64,000 bases of DNA, from positions 63,538 through 127,537 of the forward strand of contig KV908601.1 in NCBI GenBank assembly GCA_002005505.1, given 5' to 3'. The notes below the pieces were generated by a model. The model saw nothing but the letters and a program-made list of their open reading frames with translations. It was not told the origin of the DNA and ran no database searches. This document shows positions 30,305-42,156 of this stretch, in pieces. Position 1 is the first letter of the stretch. Each line of letters opens with the position of its first letter. The translations under genes were made by a program, and so were the position numbers. The DNA is from Botryococcus braunii. Its lineage: Eukaryota > Chlorophyta > Trebouxiophyceae.

Positions 30305-32830
30305 GTGAAAAGATCTCAACGGGCCCTTAAACGGGAAGTCTGGAGGTATGGAATGTTAACCAAATGGCGGGGTAATGAGTTCCGGAGGTTAGAGCGTAAG
30401 TACCATACTATTGTGAGGAAAAAGAAAAGGGCATACCAGGCCCAAAAGCCAAAAACATTGGTACACCAGAAGCATTTCAACCCCCATAGGTTTTCGAAAA
30501 CCCTTCGGCGTGAAAGAGATAGGCTGCCTGAACCCCTCAGAGATGTGTCAGCTTGGGATTCTTATACAATGCAAGTGGTCTTGGAAATGAAGAGCCGCGC
30601 ATGGTCTGCCTATTGGGGCATATCCTCCCCATCAAGTCCCTGAAGATCATGGTCACGACCAGTGCGACGAGCTGAGTGCTCCCTTAACAGTCGAGGGAAT
30701 TGACCTGGGTCTCCGAGCACTTGCCAATGGGAAATCCCCGGGGAAAGATGGTTACCCTACAGAGTTGCTTTGGTATGCTCAGTCTTACTCTTACACACCC
30801 GGGGGATCCTTAATCACGAAACATGTTAAGTCATGTCATTGCGGACATTTTTACTATGGCGCTTAGACAACGTACCATATCGGCGGAGTCAAATGTATGT
30901 TTGGTGACACCGGTATATAAGAAAGGGGACGCGTATGACACAGGAAATTATCGTCCCATTGCCGTGGGCGAATCTCTTATAAGGTTGTATGCCAACGTCT
31001 TGAACTCGCGTTTAGTATCTTACTTGGAGAAGTACCGTTTGCGTGTTGATTGCCAAACAGGCTTCCGTCCTGAAATGTCCACCACCCCTCAACTCTTTGT
31101 TATACAACAATTCATAGATTGGGCAACGGGCATCACTCCACTCCATTTTGCATTCCTGGACCTCTCTACAGCTTATGACAGGGTATCGCGTCTTAAGTTA
31201 GGGCATATTTTTGAGCAGTTGGGAGCTCGAGCCCAAGGGGATTTTCTTTATGCTACTCAAGCTTACAGTACAGTTTTGGCGATCAAGATTGAAGGTAAAC
31301 ATGGAGGGTTGTTTGAATCAAGTTCGGGTGTTCCTCAAGGGTGCGCCATGAGCCCTACACTATTTGGAATTATGTCGGACGAACTCCCCCGATATCTTGC
31401 ACACCATTGCCCCACGGCTGGCCTTCAGTTACCTGATGGCACACGTTTAAATATAATACGCATCCAAGTGCTAGGTTTTGCCGACGATTTTGTTCTCGTC
31501 GCGCCTACAGTTGAGGACCTACAGGTGTTGGTGAATGCTACTCAAGAATGGTGTAAGAGTATGGACATGAGCCTAAATGAGGCCAAGACGCAATACATTT
31601 CAGTAAATCCAGACCCTCGGACACTCTCTACCTCTCTAGAGGTTGCAGGGATTAGAATTAGTCCGGTACAGGAGGTTAAATCCCTTGGATTACATATTCT
31701 TGCCAAGAATGGCCTTCAAGTCGGCATTAAGAACCTCGAGCAGAGGTTCTGGATAGCCTGGGAAGACCTTACTAGAGCTTATAGCAATCTCGGTTGCAAA
31801 ATGTCAATGTTGCTCATGACAGAATTGTACTTAGCTTGCCTACGACCCCTCATCTCCTATGGATGTGAAGTCTGGGCATTCAGATGCCTTCAAGGCAGAC
31901 AATTGTCTTCGGGAAAAAGCTAATCGTATACCTCTATTCGATGCGCACAAGCGGGTCCTAGCTCAAATTTGGGGGTGCGTCGGACAATCCCTCAGGAAAT
32001 AATCAATTGTGAATTAAACATATTCTCTTTGTGGTCAACTTGGATCTTACGCATGGTCAGGTTTTGAAACAATATAGCGGCCATGAGACCTGATTCATTG
32101 CACTACAAGGTCCTCATGCATGACATTAGGTTGGCAATAGTAGAAGGCCGAGAAACGTTTTCGGGTACCCTTATGCAACAACTTAAGAAACTAGGATACT
32201 ATATAGCTGACCATTTTCGGTTTGATAGAGCCTTGCAGATTGACATTTCACACGTAAAGGATCTGTTAGACCGTAAAAGTGACATGATATGGGATGACCT
32301 AGGCATCTCCCCCCGGTCTTGTGCATCCCCAAGAGCCTTATTCTGTAGATACCAAAGGTGGTTCGCATGTCCGCCTCATGTGCCACGGCCTAAGAGTGCG
32401 CTCAAACTCCAGCTTCCTAACAGTACATTGCGGACCTTTATGCGATTTAGATTAGGGTGTCATGACCTTGCTATTGATAAAGGTAGACAACAAGGCATCC
32501 CTCGAGACCAGAGGATTTGCACGAGGTGCTCCTTAGAGCTCGTTGGTGATGAACATAATCTGTTGTTCACTTGTCCGGCTGTACAACATGTACGGCGGTA
32601 TATTATGCATCTCTTTCAACAAAGGAGTCGATCTGTACAAACGGTTATGTGGCAAGAAGACCTTCAAGGGGTTGCCAAATTTGTGACTGGAGCACTTGAG
32701 AGCTACCTCACTCTCCCATGTGCTGTGCGACCTTAGTTGGCTAGATAGGGGTCATTCATTGTACTGCCGTCCTCGTCAGCCCTAGTGGCTGGTCTTTGGA
32801 TGTAATCTTCCTTACTTCAACGCAGTTGCA
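30305..32830 (+). pseudogene. LINE B1, group 3, uninterrupted copy (right arm)
   Basis: The undisturbed counterpart of the split left-arm LINE. Linker (30305-30643), RT start LANGKSPGKDGYPTELLW in another frame (about 30640-30822), RT body 30823-31923 with FLDLSTAYDRVSR, GVPQGCAMSPTLF and FADDFVLV, a frameshift, then the C-terminal domain 32083-32736 with CTRCSLELVGDEHNLLFTC. Three or more frameshifts make it inactive in both arms, so they predate the duplication. The gypsy target GCCTT is intact at 32335-32339. The 3' end is TGGCTGGTCTTTGGATGTAATCTTCC. Confidence 0.88.
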
Positions 32831-33499
32831 AACGCATTCCGAACATAAGTATGCGCAGGTGAGACACATAGCAAGCTTGCTTGGAGAATACTCCTTGAAT
32901 GTCTGTTACAAGGAAATGAATCTAGACGTGCACATAAAGATATGAACTAAACGTGCACCACTTAACTACTCTTACCTGAAAGCCAAAGCCGATGTTGTTA
33001 CCATTCACAGATGATAGATGTCGAATGACATAATCACAATCACCTGTACCAGTACTAATTATCAATGCTTTCGCCTAACAACTGATTAAAGGCGAAGTGA
33101 TACACGCTTCCCACTGGTCGGGGCTTACCGATTTAATGGGCATGCGGTTACGAACGCATGCCGCAAAGTTCTCAACGCGGTTACGAACGCATGCCGCAAA
33201 GTTCTCAACGCAGTTACGAACACATGCCGAACATAAGTATGCGCAGGTGAGACACATAGCAAGCTTGCTTGGAGAATACTCCAGTTAATGTCTGACCTGC
33301 TGCCCCGGTCGACGAAGCCATAAACCAGACTTAGCCGACCAATCTAATATACGCGTTAACGTCCACTTTTGGATTAAGGTTCAAATCTAGGCCTATCATC
33401 CAAGTCAATTGATTGAGCTCAGTCTCTAATCAGTGGACCCCAGTCTCCCTTCACAATAGTAATGTGATCAAAGGGAGATTAATTCATTATAATTGCCAC
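32831..33499. repeat. Spacer with direct repeats and minisatellite, right arm
   Basis: Mirror of 7746-8511. Holds the 65-bp repeat copy (32983-33044), the 33-bp minisatellite (33143-33228) and the two 78-bp direct repeats. No gene seen. Confidence 0.65.
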
Positions 33500-35208
33500 C
33501 GACAGAAAGGAAAGGAAGTATACATCCAAAGACCAGCCACTAGGGCTGAAGAGGACGGCAGTACAATGAATGACCCATATCTAGCCAACTAAGGTCACAC
33601 AGCACCTGGGAGAGTGAGGTAGCTCTCCAGTGCTCTAGTCACAAATTTGGCAACCCCTTCAAGGTCTTCTTGCCACACAAACGTCTGTACAGATCGACTC
33701 CTTTGTTGAAGGAGATGCATAATATACCGCCGTACATGTTGTACAGCCGGACAAGTGATCAACAGATTATGTTCATCACCAACGAGCTCTAAGGAGCACC
33801 TCGTGCAAATCGTCTGGTCTCGAGGGATGCCTTGTTGTCCACCTTTATCAATAGGAAGGTCATGACACCCTAATCTAAATCGCAGAAAGGTCCGCAATGT
33901 ACCATTGGGAAGCTGGAGTTTGAGCGCACTCTTAGGCCGTGGCACATGAGGCGGAGATGCGAACCACCTTTGGTATCTGCAGAATAAGGCTCTTGGGGAT
34001 GCACAAGTGCGAGGGGAGATGTCTAGGTCATCCCATATCATGTCACTTTTACGGTCTAGCAGATCCTTTACCTGTGAAATGTCAATCTGCAAGGCTCTAT
34101 CAAATCGCACATGGTCAGCTATATAGTATCCTAGTTTCTTAAGTTGTTGCATAAGGGTACCCGAAAACGTTTCTCGGCCTTCTACTATTGCCAACCTCAT
34201 GTCATGCATGAGGACCTTGTAGTGTAATGAATCAGGTCTCATGACCGCTGTATTGTTCCAAAACCTGACCGTACGTAAGACCACAAAGAGACCAAGTCAA
34301 GTCAAGTTGACCACAAAGAGAATATGTTTAATTCACAATTGATTTTTTCCTCAGGGATTGTCCGACGCACCCCCAAAATCTGAGCTAGGACCCGCTTGTG
34401 CGCATCCAATAGAGGTATACTACTAGGTTTTCCCGAAGACAATTGTCTGCCTTGAAAGCATCTGAATGCCCAGACTTCACATCCATAGGAGATGAGGGGT
34501 GGTAGGCAAGCTAAGTACAGTTCTGTCATGAGCATCATTGACATGTTGCAACCGATATTGCTATAAGCTCTAGTAAGGTCTTCCCATGCTATCCAGAACC
34601 TCTGCTCGAGGTTCTTGATGCCGGCTTGAAGGCCATTCTTGGCATGAATCTGTAATCCAAGGTATTTAACCTCCTGTACCGGACCAATTCTAACCCCTGC
34701 AACCTCTAGAGAGGTAGAGAGTGTCCGAGGGCCTGGATTTACTGAAAGGTATTGCGTCTTGGCGCCATTTAGGCGCATGTCCATACTCTTACACCATTCT
34801 TGAGTAGCATTCACCAACACCTGTAGGTCCTCAACTGTACGCGCGACGAGAACAAAATCGTCGGCAAAACCTAGCACTTGGATGCGTATTTTATTTAAAC
34901 GTGTGCCATCAGGTAGCTTGAGGCCAGCCGTGGGACAATGGTGTGCAAGATATCGGGGGAGTCCATCCGACATAATTCCAAATAGTGTAGGGCTAATGGG
35001 GCACCCTTGAGGAACACCTGCACTTGATTCAAACAACCCCCCATGTTTGCCCTCAATCTTGATCGCCAAAACTGTACTGTATATTACAGCTTGAGTAGCA
35101 TAAAGAAAATCCCCTTGGATTCCCAACTGCTCAAAAATGTGCCCTAACTTAAGACGCGATACCCTGTCATAAGCTTTAGAGAGGTCCAGGAATGCAAAAT
35201 GGAGTGGA
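33500..35208 (-). pseudogene. LINE B2, group 3, 5'-truncated (right arm)
   Basis: Minus strand, RT from FAFLDLSKAYDR (about 35200) through GVPQGCPISPTLF and FADDFVLV. The frame 35126-34302 is intact here, while the left copy is frameshifted near 6212. The C-terminal frame 34284-33595 has CTRCSLELVGDEHNLL. It is joined at 35208/35209 to the gypsy fragment, so B2 was probably inserted into, or broken together with, that element. B1 and B2 form an inverted pair inside the arm. Confidence 0.82.
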
Positions 35209-36166
35209 GTGATATCATCGATGCCCGACAGAGACCACGTGGCAAAACTTTATGGCATATATCAGTGCCCTTTCACGCTTAATGGGCATAATTTAAAAGT
35301 TCAATTTGTTGTTGCTGATCTACCGAGGGATGTTTTGTATTTAGGAAGAGAATGGTTGACAACTATGGGAGCCAAACTCGACTTCATGGATGGTTCGTTT
35401 TCATTAAGCATTGAAAAAACCAAAGTAGACTATCAAGCTGTTGAAGAACAATTATATTCAAATCAGACGCTCCATGCCGTGTTGTGTTCATTGAAATTAA
35501 ATAGTTCTGCAGACTTGAATCAAAGGCTTGCATCGGCTAACCCCTTGGTTGCCGAGTTACTGACTGAGTATCAGGACTTGTTTCCTGAGAGTTTACCTGC
35601 AGGGTTACCTCCATACAGAGGGACGCAACATGTAATTGATTTGGACCCAACGATCCCAAAAAAATCTTGCTACTTGTCACGACACTCTCCAAAGGAGAGG
35701 CAAGCGATTGAAGCACAAATTGGGCAGCTGTTGGCTTTGGGGCTAATTGAGGAGAGTATAAACCCATTTTCTGCACCTGTATTACTTGTCGAAAAGAAAT
35801 ATGGTTGTTTAAGAATGGTTCTTGATTATATCAGGTTGAACGCTGCGACAATCAAAAACAATGCTCCTATCCGCCGCTTAGATGAAACATTTGATGAACT
35901 TGCGGGTGCTAAGTATTTCACGTCTTTAGATTTACATAGTGGGTATCATCAACTTAGAATTTCTGATCAGGATATCCCAAAAACATCTTTCAAAACACAC
36001 ATGGGACAGCTCTAGTTTAAAGTCTTACCATTCGGACTTTCAAACGCTCCTGCGACTTTTCAAACTGCAATGAATAAGGTATTTGCTAGGTACTTGCACA
36101 AGTTTGGAGTGATATTTTTAGATGATATCATGATTTACAGTAAAACTAAAGAGGAGCACGTGCAAC
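35209..36166 (+). pseudogene. Decayed gypsy pol fragment, first part (protease end to RT active site, right arm)
   Basis: Mirror of the 6040-5083 part of the left fragment, with two residue differences (R/T and P/R). Protease C-terminus VLYLGREWL, RT FTSLDLHSGYHQLRI, TAG at 36013-36015, then PFGLSNAPATFQ and FLDD at 36115-36126. Interrupted after KEEHV by the copia element; TSD GCAAC at 36162-36166. Confidence 0.87.
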
Positions 36167-36532
36167 TGTGAAAGGTTATGGGCAATCGGCTTTCCCTGTA
36201 CAAAGCAGACAGGTCGTCAATAGACGAAGTTACTCCAGCTACAGTCCGTACGACTGTCTGCTGAGTGCCACACACAACTGTCGGACAAGACTAGCATCTG
36301 GTGATGCCCAGCATCTTTCACAACCAGTTGGTATTCACTCCGGTGGGGCAGCCTTAAGAGTTCATCCGACAAACGTGTGATCTAGATAGGATTGTACCTT
36401 ATGTTCGAAAACGTCCAGAATCTGCCGTGTCTCAAGGTACCTTATGTTCTCAATGGACCCATATCCTAATAGTGCACACATGAAGATCACTTAAAGCACA
36501 AGGCATTCAATAATAATGTTCAGAACTCAACA
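36167..36532 (-). repeat. Copia 3' LTR
   Basis: 366 bp, TG...CA. The purine tract just inside it (complement of CTTCCCCTTGCC at 36533) is shared with the second copia element at 59135, showing the two are related. Confidence 0.95.
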
Positions 36533-36552
36533 CTTCCCCTTGCCTGCATGCT

Positions 36553-39500
36553 TTAAGTGTATCTTCTCAAACCTAGTGAATCACGATGACCAACAAACAC
36601 GGGCTTGGCAAGTGGCTTGGTCATAATGTCAGCCACATTGCGAGCAGATTCCACATAGAGGATATCTACCTGCCCAAGTGCCATAGCTTCCCTAGCGTAG
36701 TGGAAGCTTACTGCAACGTGCTTTGTGAATTTGGAATACAGGGGTTTCCGTAAATTAGAAATGCATCCTTGGTTGTCACAGAAAATTTTGACCCTCCAAG
36801 GTGCAGCCCCTATCTCTTCCAAGAAGCCCCTTAGCCAGTTGGCTTCCTTCACAATATGGCCAGCTGCCATAAACTCAGCTTGCACAGTTGAGGTAGCAAC
36901 TGAGCTCTGCTTCTTGCTTCCCCAAACCACGGCACTACCATAGACTGATAGAACATAGCCAGTGGTGGAATACCTGTGGTCCAGGTCCCCAGCATAGTCG
37001 GCATCAACATAGCCTTCTAGCTCAGGGCCCTTTCCACCCAGAGTAAGAGCTAACTCTCTGGTATCTCTCAAGTACTTCAGCACTCGAATGGCCTCATTCC
37101 AGTGTGAGGTAGTGGGTGTCATTCTATACCTTGACAACACTCCAACAGCCTGAGAAATGTCAGGCCGGGTCGTATTGGCTATGTACAGTAACGATCCAAT
37201 TAACTCGCAGTATCGATGACCAGGTGGCAGAGGGGTACCAGCCCCATGTGACATACCATCTGAGGACTCGGGTCTGCTGCTAGCCACGAAGTCCTTGGAC
37301 ATGGGGGTATCAACCCCACGTCCATCATCAGCAACGCCAAACTTCTCCACAAGAGCATCAATCTTGGGAGTGCAACTCATGGAAATAGTGCCCTGAACTC
37401 TATTGCGTAGGACCTGACACCCCAGGAAATCATTCACCTCTCCCAAATCATGGATGGTGAAGTCCTTCTTCAATAACTCTTTCCCCCACTCAATCTCTGC
37501 AACCACTCTGGCAACTATGAGAAGATCATCGACATAAACAAGAATAAACGACAGATTACCATCAGGGGCCCTCCTGATGTATACCCCAGCGTCGCTCTTG
37601 CACACACTATACCCCATCACGCTCAACTTGTCGCTCAAGGTCTTGTGCCAAGCCCGTGGGGCTTGCTTAAGACCGTAGAGTGCCTTCCTGAGCTTGCACA
37701 CAACTCTCGTGTTGCCATTCTCAAATCCTGGTGGTTGGGTCACATAGACCTCTTCCTCCAACTCCCCATTGAGAAAAGCTGTCTTGATATCCACTTGGTG
37801 GATCTCAAGATTTTGTGTGGCAGCCACTGCCAGCACAGCTCTCCTAGCACCATAGCTGCTGGTAGGTGCAAAAACCTCACCAACATCTATACCAGGAATC
37901 TGTCTGCAACCCTGGGCAACCAATCTTGCTTTAAACCGAGTGACATTCCCATGTGCATCGTTTTTTGTAGAAAAAATCCAATGAACAGGGATAACTTTCT
38001 GCCCATGGGGTCTTTCCACATACTGCATAACCTCATGGGTGTCTAAAGACTCCATCTCCTCTTGCATTGCCTGCTGCCAAAACTCCCACTGAGGTGAGCG
38101 CTGGGCTTCCCTCAAGTTTGAGGGCACGTGAACTTTTCCCAACCTGACAGAAGGTACACTCTGTACCTTATGCTGTGGTGCAGCAGGGCTGTCAGCCTTA
38201 CTGGTGCTGTTCCCTTCTCTCTCTCTCTCTCCCTGGTTGCCAGAATAAGGTACATTATGTACCTTATGCTGGGACTGGGCAGTACTGCCGGGATTATCTG
38301 ATTCCTTCTCAAGTCTCTCTCTCTCTCCTTGACTACTGGACTCATGTGCAGCACCCTTACATTCTCGCACCTTCCGCAATGCAGAGGGGAGCAGCAGCTC
38401 TCTCTCTCTCCTGGACTCACACTTGGGCACACTACCCAGACTTGCCTGAGCTGCGCCTACAATGTCAGCCTGCACACCATAAGCATGACTAGCCAGTGAC
38501 TGGGATTGGGCACCAGCTTCCCCTACTGCTGGCATGTCTAACCCACTGCTCTCATCTCTTACATCTGCACCGAACATAGCCTCGACTGTCTCAACCTGCC
38601 CCTGCATATCAGGGAGACCAGCCATGTTTGGCTCACTCACAATTGCCTGACCTGGGTCAGGGGCATGCAATGGGATGTCAGAATGCTCTCTCCTAGCCAC
38701 GCGCTGTACATAACGCTGCTCCCTTGTAAGGGTGGTCCCTGGAGGAAGGGGAATTTGTGACTTCCCCTGCATTCGCAACCCCTCTTGTACCTTCTGCATT
38801 TTTTCTACCTGGGATTGAGTTTCTACACCCCCCCTGGCCAGATTCTGCATATGCTCAAGCACCGACCACGAGTGCTGAGATGGTTCTGGGGTCCCAACAG
38901 TAGAATCCAGGCTGGTGGGGGTTCCTTGGTCATGTGCTGCTATGGTCCCGTCTCCAGACTGATCCCCAGCACAAAGTCCAGAGGTCCCAGGAGCCCCAGT
39001 GGAAAGCGTCTCCACTCCATGGTCATCCTCCTCATCCCAGAACGTGGGTGGAGCAGCAGAGGGAATTGCTTGAGGCGTTGCCAGATTCTCACTGCCAAGG
39101 GGGGGTGATATCCTAGAATCATAGACAGACCCAGGCTGGACCTTTGATAGACCCACTCTCTCAGCCCCCCTCAAGTGCTCGATAAAGCTGACGTCCCTAC
39201 TCTCCTTCCACACTCCATTCCCCACGTACACACGATACGCTTTAGACTGGGGACAATAACCAGTAAACATCCCAGGGATGGTCTTGGGCCCAAAAACAGA
39301 CCTTTGGCCACTGGGAATGTGCACATGGGCTACACAGCCAAACGTGCGCAGCACCGACACATCAGGTTTGACACCAAAGAATAATTCCATGGGGGTCAGG
39401 GACCTGCCTGAAGTAGGACCCACATTGTAGAGGAGGGTAGCTGTCTCGAGCGCCTCCTTCCAAAGGGAAGGGTCTGCTGCAGCATGGACCAACAGAGTCC

Positions 39501-41766
39501 TTGTTCGCTCCTTCAGGGTCCTATTCATCCTCTCCGCCACCCCATTCTGCTGAGGCGTGTAGGGCGCTGAGGACTCCATCTTAGTGCCCTGCTGAGCACA
39601 AAACTCTTTGAATTGCTGGTTCAGGAACTCTGAACCCCTGTCAGTCCTCACACACTTCACAACCGTGCCTCGTTGGGTCTGCCAAAAACGGAGCAGGTCT
39701 ATCACAGCCTTTGGGATGCAATCCTTTGACTTCACAGGCAGGGAGGCAACTTGGTGTGAACTTTCATCCACTACAGTGACCCAATATCGTTCACCTGTGA
39801 TGGCAGGAGGTGATATGGGACCCACAGTATCCACATGGACTCTATCGAGTGGGTGATGTGCAGGCCTGGAAGATACAGGGAAAGGAGGTCTGGAGTGTTT
39901 CCCTTGTATACACGATTCACAGTGCTTGGGGCACTCAGAGCAGGGAGCAAGGGAGATATTGATTCCTGTAACCAGATCTTCCTTGGAGAACCTCTGCATG
40001 CTGCTGGCACCAGGATGACCTAACCTAGCATGCCACAGAGATCTCTCGCTACACACGTGTCCTTTCCTAAGATGAGACGCCTCAGCCATGTGATCAATAT
40101 GTCTGCAGCCAACTTGCTGCCCTCTGACAGGACTAACAAACTCCAAAAAAAACAGACCTCGTGCGCGGGTGATATCTCCACACCACCCTTCAGGTCCCTT
40201 CATGGCTGTGTAACCACCTGCAGTGTCAGTCAGGAAAGATGCTCCATCCTGAATTGCACCAGTGACTGAAATGAGGTTGGTATGCGCAGAAGGAACACAC
40301 TGCACATTGTGCAGCCAGAATACTTCGTGCCTTGCATTCACAAGGCATACAGACCCAGATGCAATGATTCCTCCCTTGGCGTCTGAGGTTGCCAAGTGCA
40401 GAGGAAGAGGCTGTCTATGCATAACTGGATTATGGAGCAATGAGAGATCATTGACTATATGCACAGAGGCACCACTATCTATTAACCAAGATGTGCTGCT
40501 AGCTCCATGCGAAGTTGGGGCAAGCACATTGAGAGAGATAAACATCGCCTCACCAGAAGGAGGGGGTGGAGGTGGTAAATGCCACCCCGGAAACGTGTGT
40601 TGACTTGTTGGATAGTTATATGCTGAAGGTGGTCCAGGGCTGGAAGCGGATGAAGGCGGGCCACCCCGGCCAAATCCATGGTCCCACCAGGCTTGAGGAG
40701 ACGACTGTGGGCCTCCCTGGCCCCAGTAAGCTGCAGGCCCAACGCTTGCCGCTTGCATGTTTTGATGCAGAGCCTGCAGCTGCCTGAGCGGTCCGCAGTC
40801 AGTCATGAAGTGGCCCTTTGCCTTGCAGAAGTGGCATGTAAGCTCCTCTCTGGGCCTTCTTGCCCTGCCAGGTCCACGCCCCCTGCCACCAAAAGTAGTT
40901 GCAGAGGGGCCAGCGGGAGGCTGTTCGTTTGCTGGTAGTGCTGCTCCAACTCCCGGTACTGCTCCCACTCCTGGTGCAGCTCCAGCGCTTGATGACGCTC
41001 CAGCTACCCCCCCAGAGGGACCAGCCACTGCTGCAGCTGCCATGGCCTGAGGTGTTCCCTCTGCAGGTGGGTCCTTGTACCCACGGCTGGCTGCGGCGCG
41101 CAGGATTCTTTGAATCAGCTCCAATGGCGGCTTGTCGGTTGCCATAACCTCCAGGGACTCGAGCCTCAGCACAGGAGGGAGGCCCTTCACCATCAGCTCC
41201 CCAACATTGTGGTCCAAGAGGATGAACGCGTTGTTTCTGAGACTTGTAGCCAGATCCATCATTCTGTAGAGGTAGACCTTGAGTGTCTCCCCTGTCTTGA
41301 TGCCCTGCTCCATTTCCTTGTACCACTCAAGGTTGATGTCTTGGTTGCTCCCTCCAGTATGACTGTTCTTCACCCACGTGATGAAGTCGAACGCTGCTTT
41401 GTGGCATGAGATCTGAGAATGCCAGATGACTGGAACTGACTGGATCAGCCACTGCTTGATGGCTGAGTTCTCCACCGACCCTGGCATTGGCCTCTCCAAA
41501 GCCGCTCTGACCCCCTTGGTGTTTGCGCACGCCTCCAAAGCTTCATACCAAAATTCAAAATTGCGCCCTCCATCATCAAGCATGACAGTCATCTTTGGAT
41601 TAGAGGTATTGGGGATGTAGGCTGCCTTGTCAATCTCCACCTTTGGTTCTGCAGTGGCTGATTGTGTCCCGGTCATAGACTGCCCTGGAGTGGCCCCACT
41701 GACTTCTCCAGGTTGAGACATTGCTGTTTCACTGCTACTTTCCTTTTCTTTGCCCCTTTTTGTCAT
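36553..41766 (-). CDS. Copia Gag-Pol polyprotein, 1737 residues, intact
   Basis: Residues about 40-240 are a UBN2-type Gag (WYKEMEQGIKTGETLKVYLY, HNVGELMVKGLPP). A CCHC knuckle CHFCKAKGHFMTDC lies near 310. D430-SGA is the protease motif. A gag-pre-integrase block follows (LWHARLGHPG), then integrase with HVDTVGP, RTDRGSEF and PQQNGVAERMNR for the D, D, E triad. A long low-complexity, Arg/Glu/Ser-rich linker precedes RT (VHWIFSTKND, VDIKTAFLNGELEEEVY, YVDD at 1411). RNase H has GYVDADYAGD, and the C-terminus ends in RNVADIMTKPL. The order integrase before RT is Ty1/copia. Start is the first ATG after the leader; no stop or frameshift. Confidence 0.95.
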   Translation of the reverse strand: MTKRGKEKESSSETAMSQPGEVSGATPGQSMTGTQSATAEPKVEIDKAAYIPNTSNPKMTVMLDDGGRNFEFWYEALEACANTKGVRAALERPMPGSVENSAIKQWLIQSVPVIWHSQISCHKAAFDFITWVKNSHTGGSNQDINLEWYKEMEQGIKTGETLKVYLYRMMDLATSLRNNAFILLDHNVGELMVKGLPPVLRLESLEVMATDKPPLELIQRILRAAASRGYKDPPAEGTPQAMAAAAVAGPSGGVAGASSSAGAAPGVGAVPGVGAALPANEQPPAGPSATTFGGRGRGPGRARRPREELTCHFCKAKGHFMTDCGPLRQLQALHQNMQAASVGPAAYWGQGGPQSSPQAWWDHGFGRGGPPSSASSPGPPSAYNYPTSQHTFPGWHLPPPPPPSGEAMFISLNVLAPTSHGASSTSWLIDSGASVHIVNDLSLLHNPVMHRQPLPLHLATSDAKGGIIASGSVCLVNARHEVFWLHNVQCVPSAHTNLISVTGAIQDGASFLTDTAGGYTAMKGPEGWCGDITRARGLFFLEFVSPVRGQQVGCRHIDHMAEASHLRKGHVCSERSLWHARLGHPGASSMQRFSKEDLVTGINISLAPCSECPKHCESCIQGKHSRPPFPVSSRPAHHPLDRVHVDTVGPISPPAITGERYWVTVVDESSHQVASLPVKSKDCIPKAVIDLLRFWQTQRGTVVKCVRTDRGSEFLNQQFKEFCAQQGTKMESSAPYTPQQNGVAERMNRTLKERTRTLLVHAAADPSLWKEALETATLLYNVGPTSGRSLTPMELFFGVKPDVSVLRTFGCVAHVHIPSGQRSVFGPKTIPGMFTGYCPQSKAYRVYVGNGVWKESRDVSFIEHLRGAERVGLSKVQPGSVYDSRISPPLGSENLATPQAIPSAAPPTFWDEEDDHGVETLSTGAPGTSGLCAGDQSGDGTIAAHDQGTPTSLDSTVGTPEPSQHSWSVLEHMQNLARGGVETQSQVEKMQKVQEGLRMQGKSQIPLPPGTTLTREQRYVQRVARREHSDIPLHAPDPGQAIVSEPNMAGLPDMQGQVETVEAMFGADVRDESSGLDMPAVGEAGAQSQSLASHAYGVQADIVGAAQASLGSVPKCESRRERELLLPSALRKVRECKGAAHESSSQGERERLEKESDNPGSTAQSQHKVHNVPYSGNQGEREREGNSTSKADSPAAPQHKVQSVPSVRLGKVHVPSNLREAQRSPQWEFWQQAMQEEMESLDTHEVMQYVERPHGQKVIPVHWIFSTKNDAHGNVTRFKARLVAQGCRQIPGIDVGEVFAPTSSYGARRAVLAVAATQNLEIHQVDIKTAFLNGELEEEVYVTQPPGFENGNTRVVCKLRKALYGLKQAPRAWHKTLSDKLSVMGYSVCKSDAGVYIRRAPDGNLSFILVYVDDLLIVARVVAEIEWGKELLKKDFTIHDLGEVNDFLGCQVLRNRVQGTISMSCTPKIDALVEKFGVADDGRGVDTPMSKDFVASSRPESSDGMSHGAGTPLPPGHRYCELIGSLLYIANTTRPDISQAVGVLSRYRMTPTTSHWNEAIRVLKYLRDTRELALTLGGKGPELEGYVDADYAGDLDHRYSTTGYVLSVYGSAVVWGSKKQSSVATSTVQAEFMAAGHIVKEANWLRGFLEEIGAAPWRVKIFCDNQGCISNLRKPLYSKFTKHVAVSFHYAREAMALGQVDILYVESARNVADIMTKPLAKPVFVGHRDSLGLRRYT

Positions 41767-42156
41767 ACTATTGTCACTTCACCAGCCAAACTTACTCATA
41801 AACTTCTGGAATGCAGCAATACCCTACAATTCCCTCCATGTCATGGAAATTTACCAGCCAGTCTTGCACAGTAGTAGCAGATATGTTCCCCTCAGAAGTT
41901 TGCGCCGGAGTCCGGCCCGACTCACTCAGTGCTTCTAGACAACGTCTATGAATGATAAAGCACAGCTAAAACTTCAATTATGAATTTCCCAGAAAGGTAA
42001 ACTGTGAGTAAGATAATGGTCCTGGTACACTCGAGTTCCCTTGCGCCGCTGCGCCATGCTCGAGCTCCTTTGTTGACGCTTACGTCTGACCCATCCGTAG
42101 ACGACCTTCACTCCTGCTTTTACTTGGCTCAGCTGGAAGGGCGTGGGCCCATAACC

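Noticed and set aside
33143..33228. Short direct repeats resembling a CRISPR array
   Set aside because: Units are contiguous 33-bp minisatellite repeats without unique spacers, in eukaryotic DNA.
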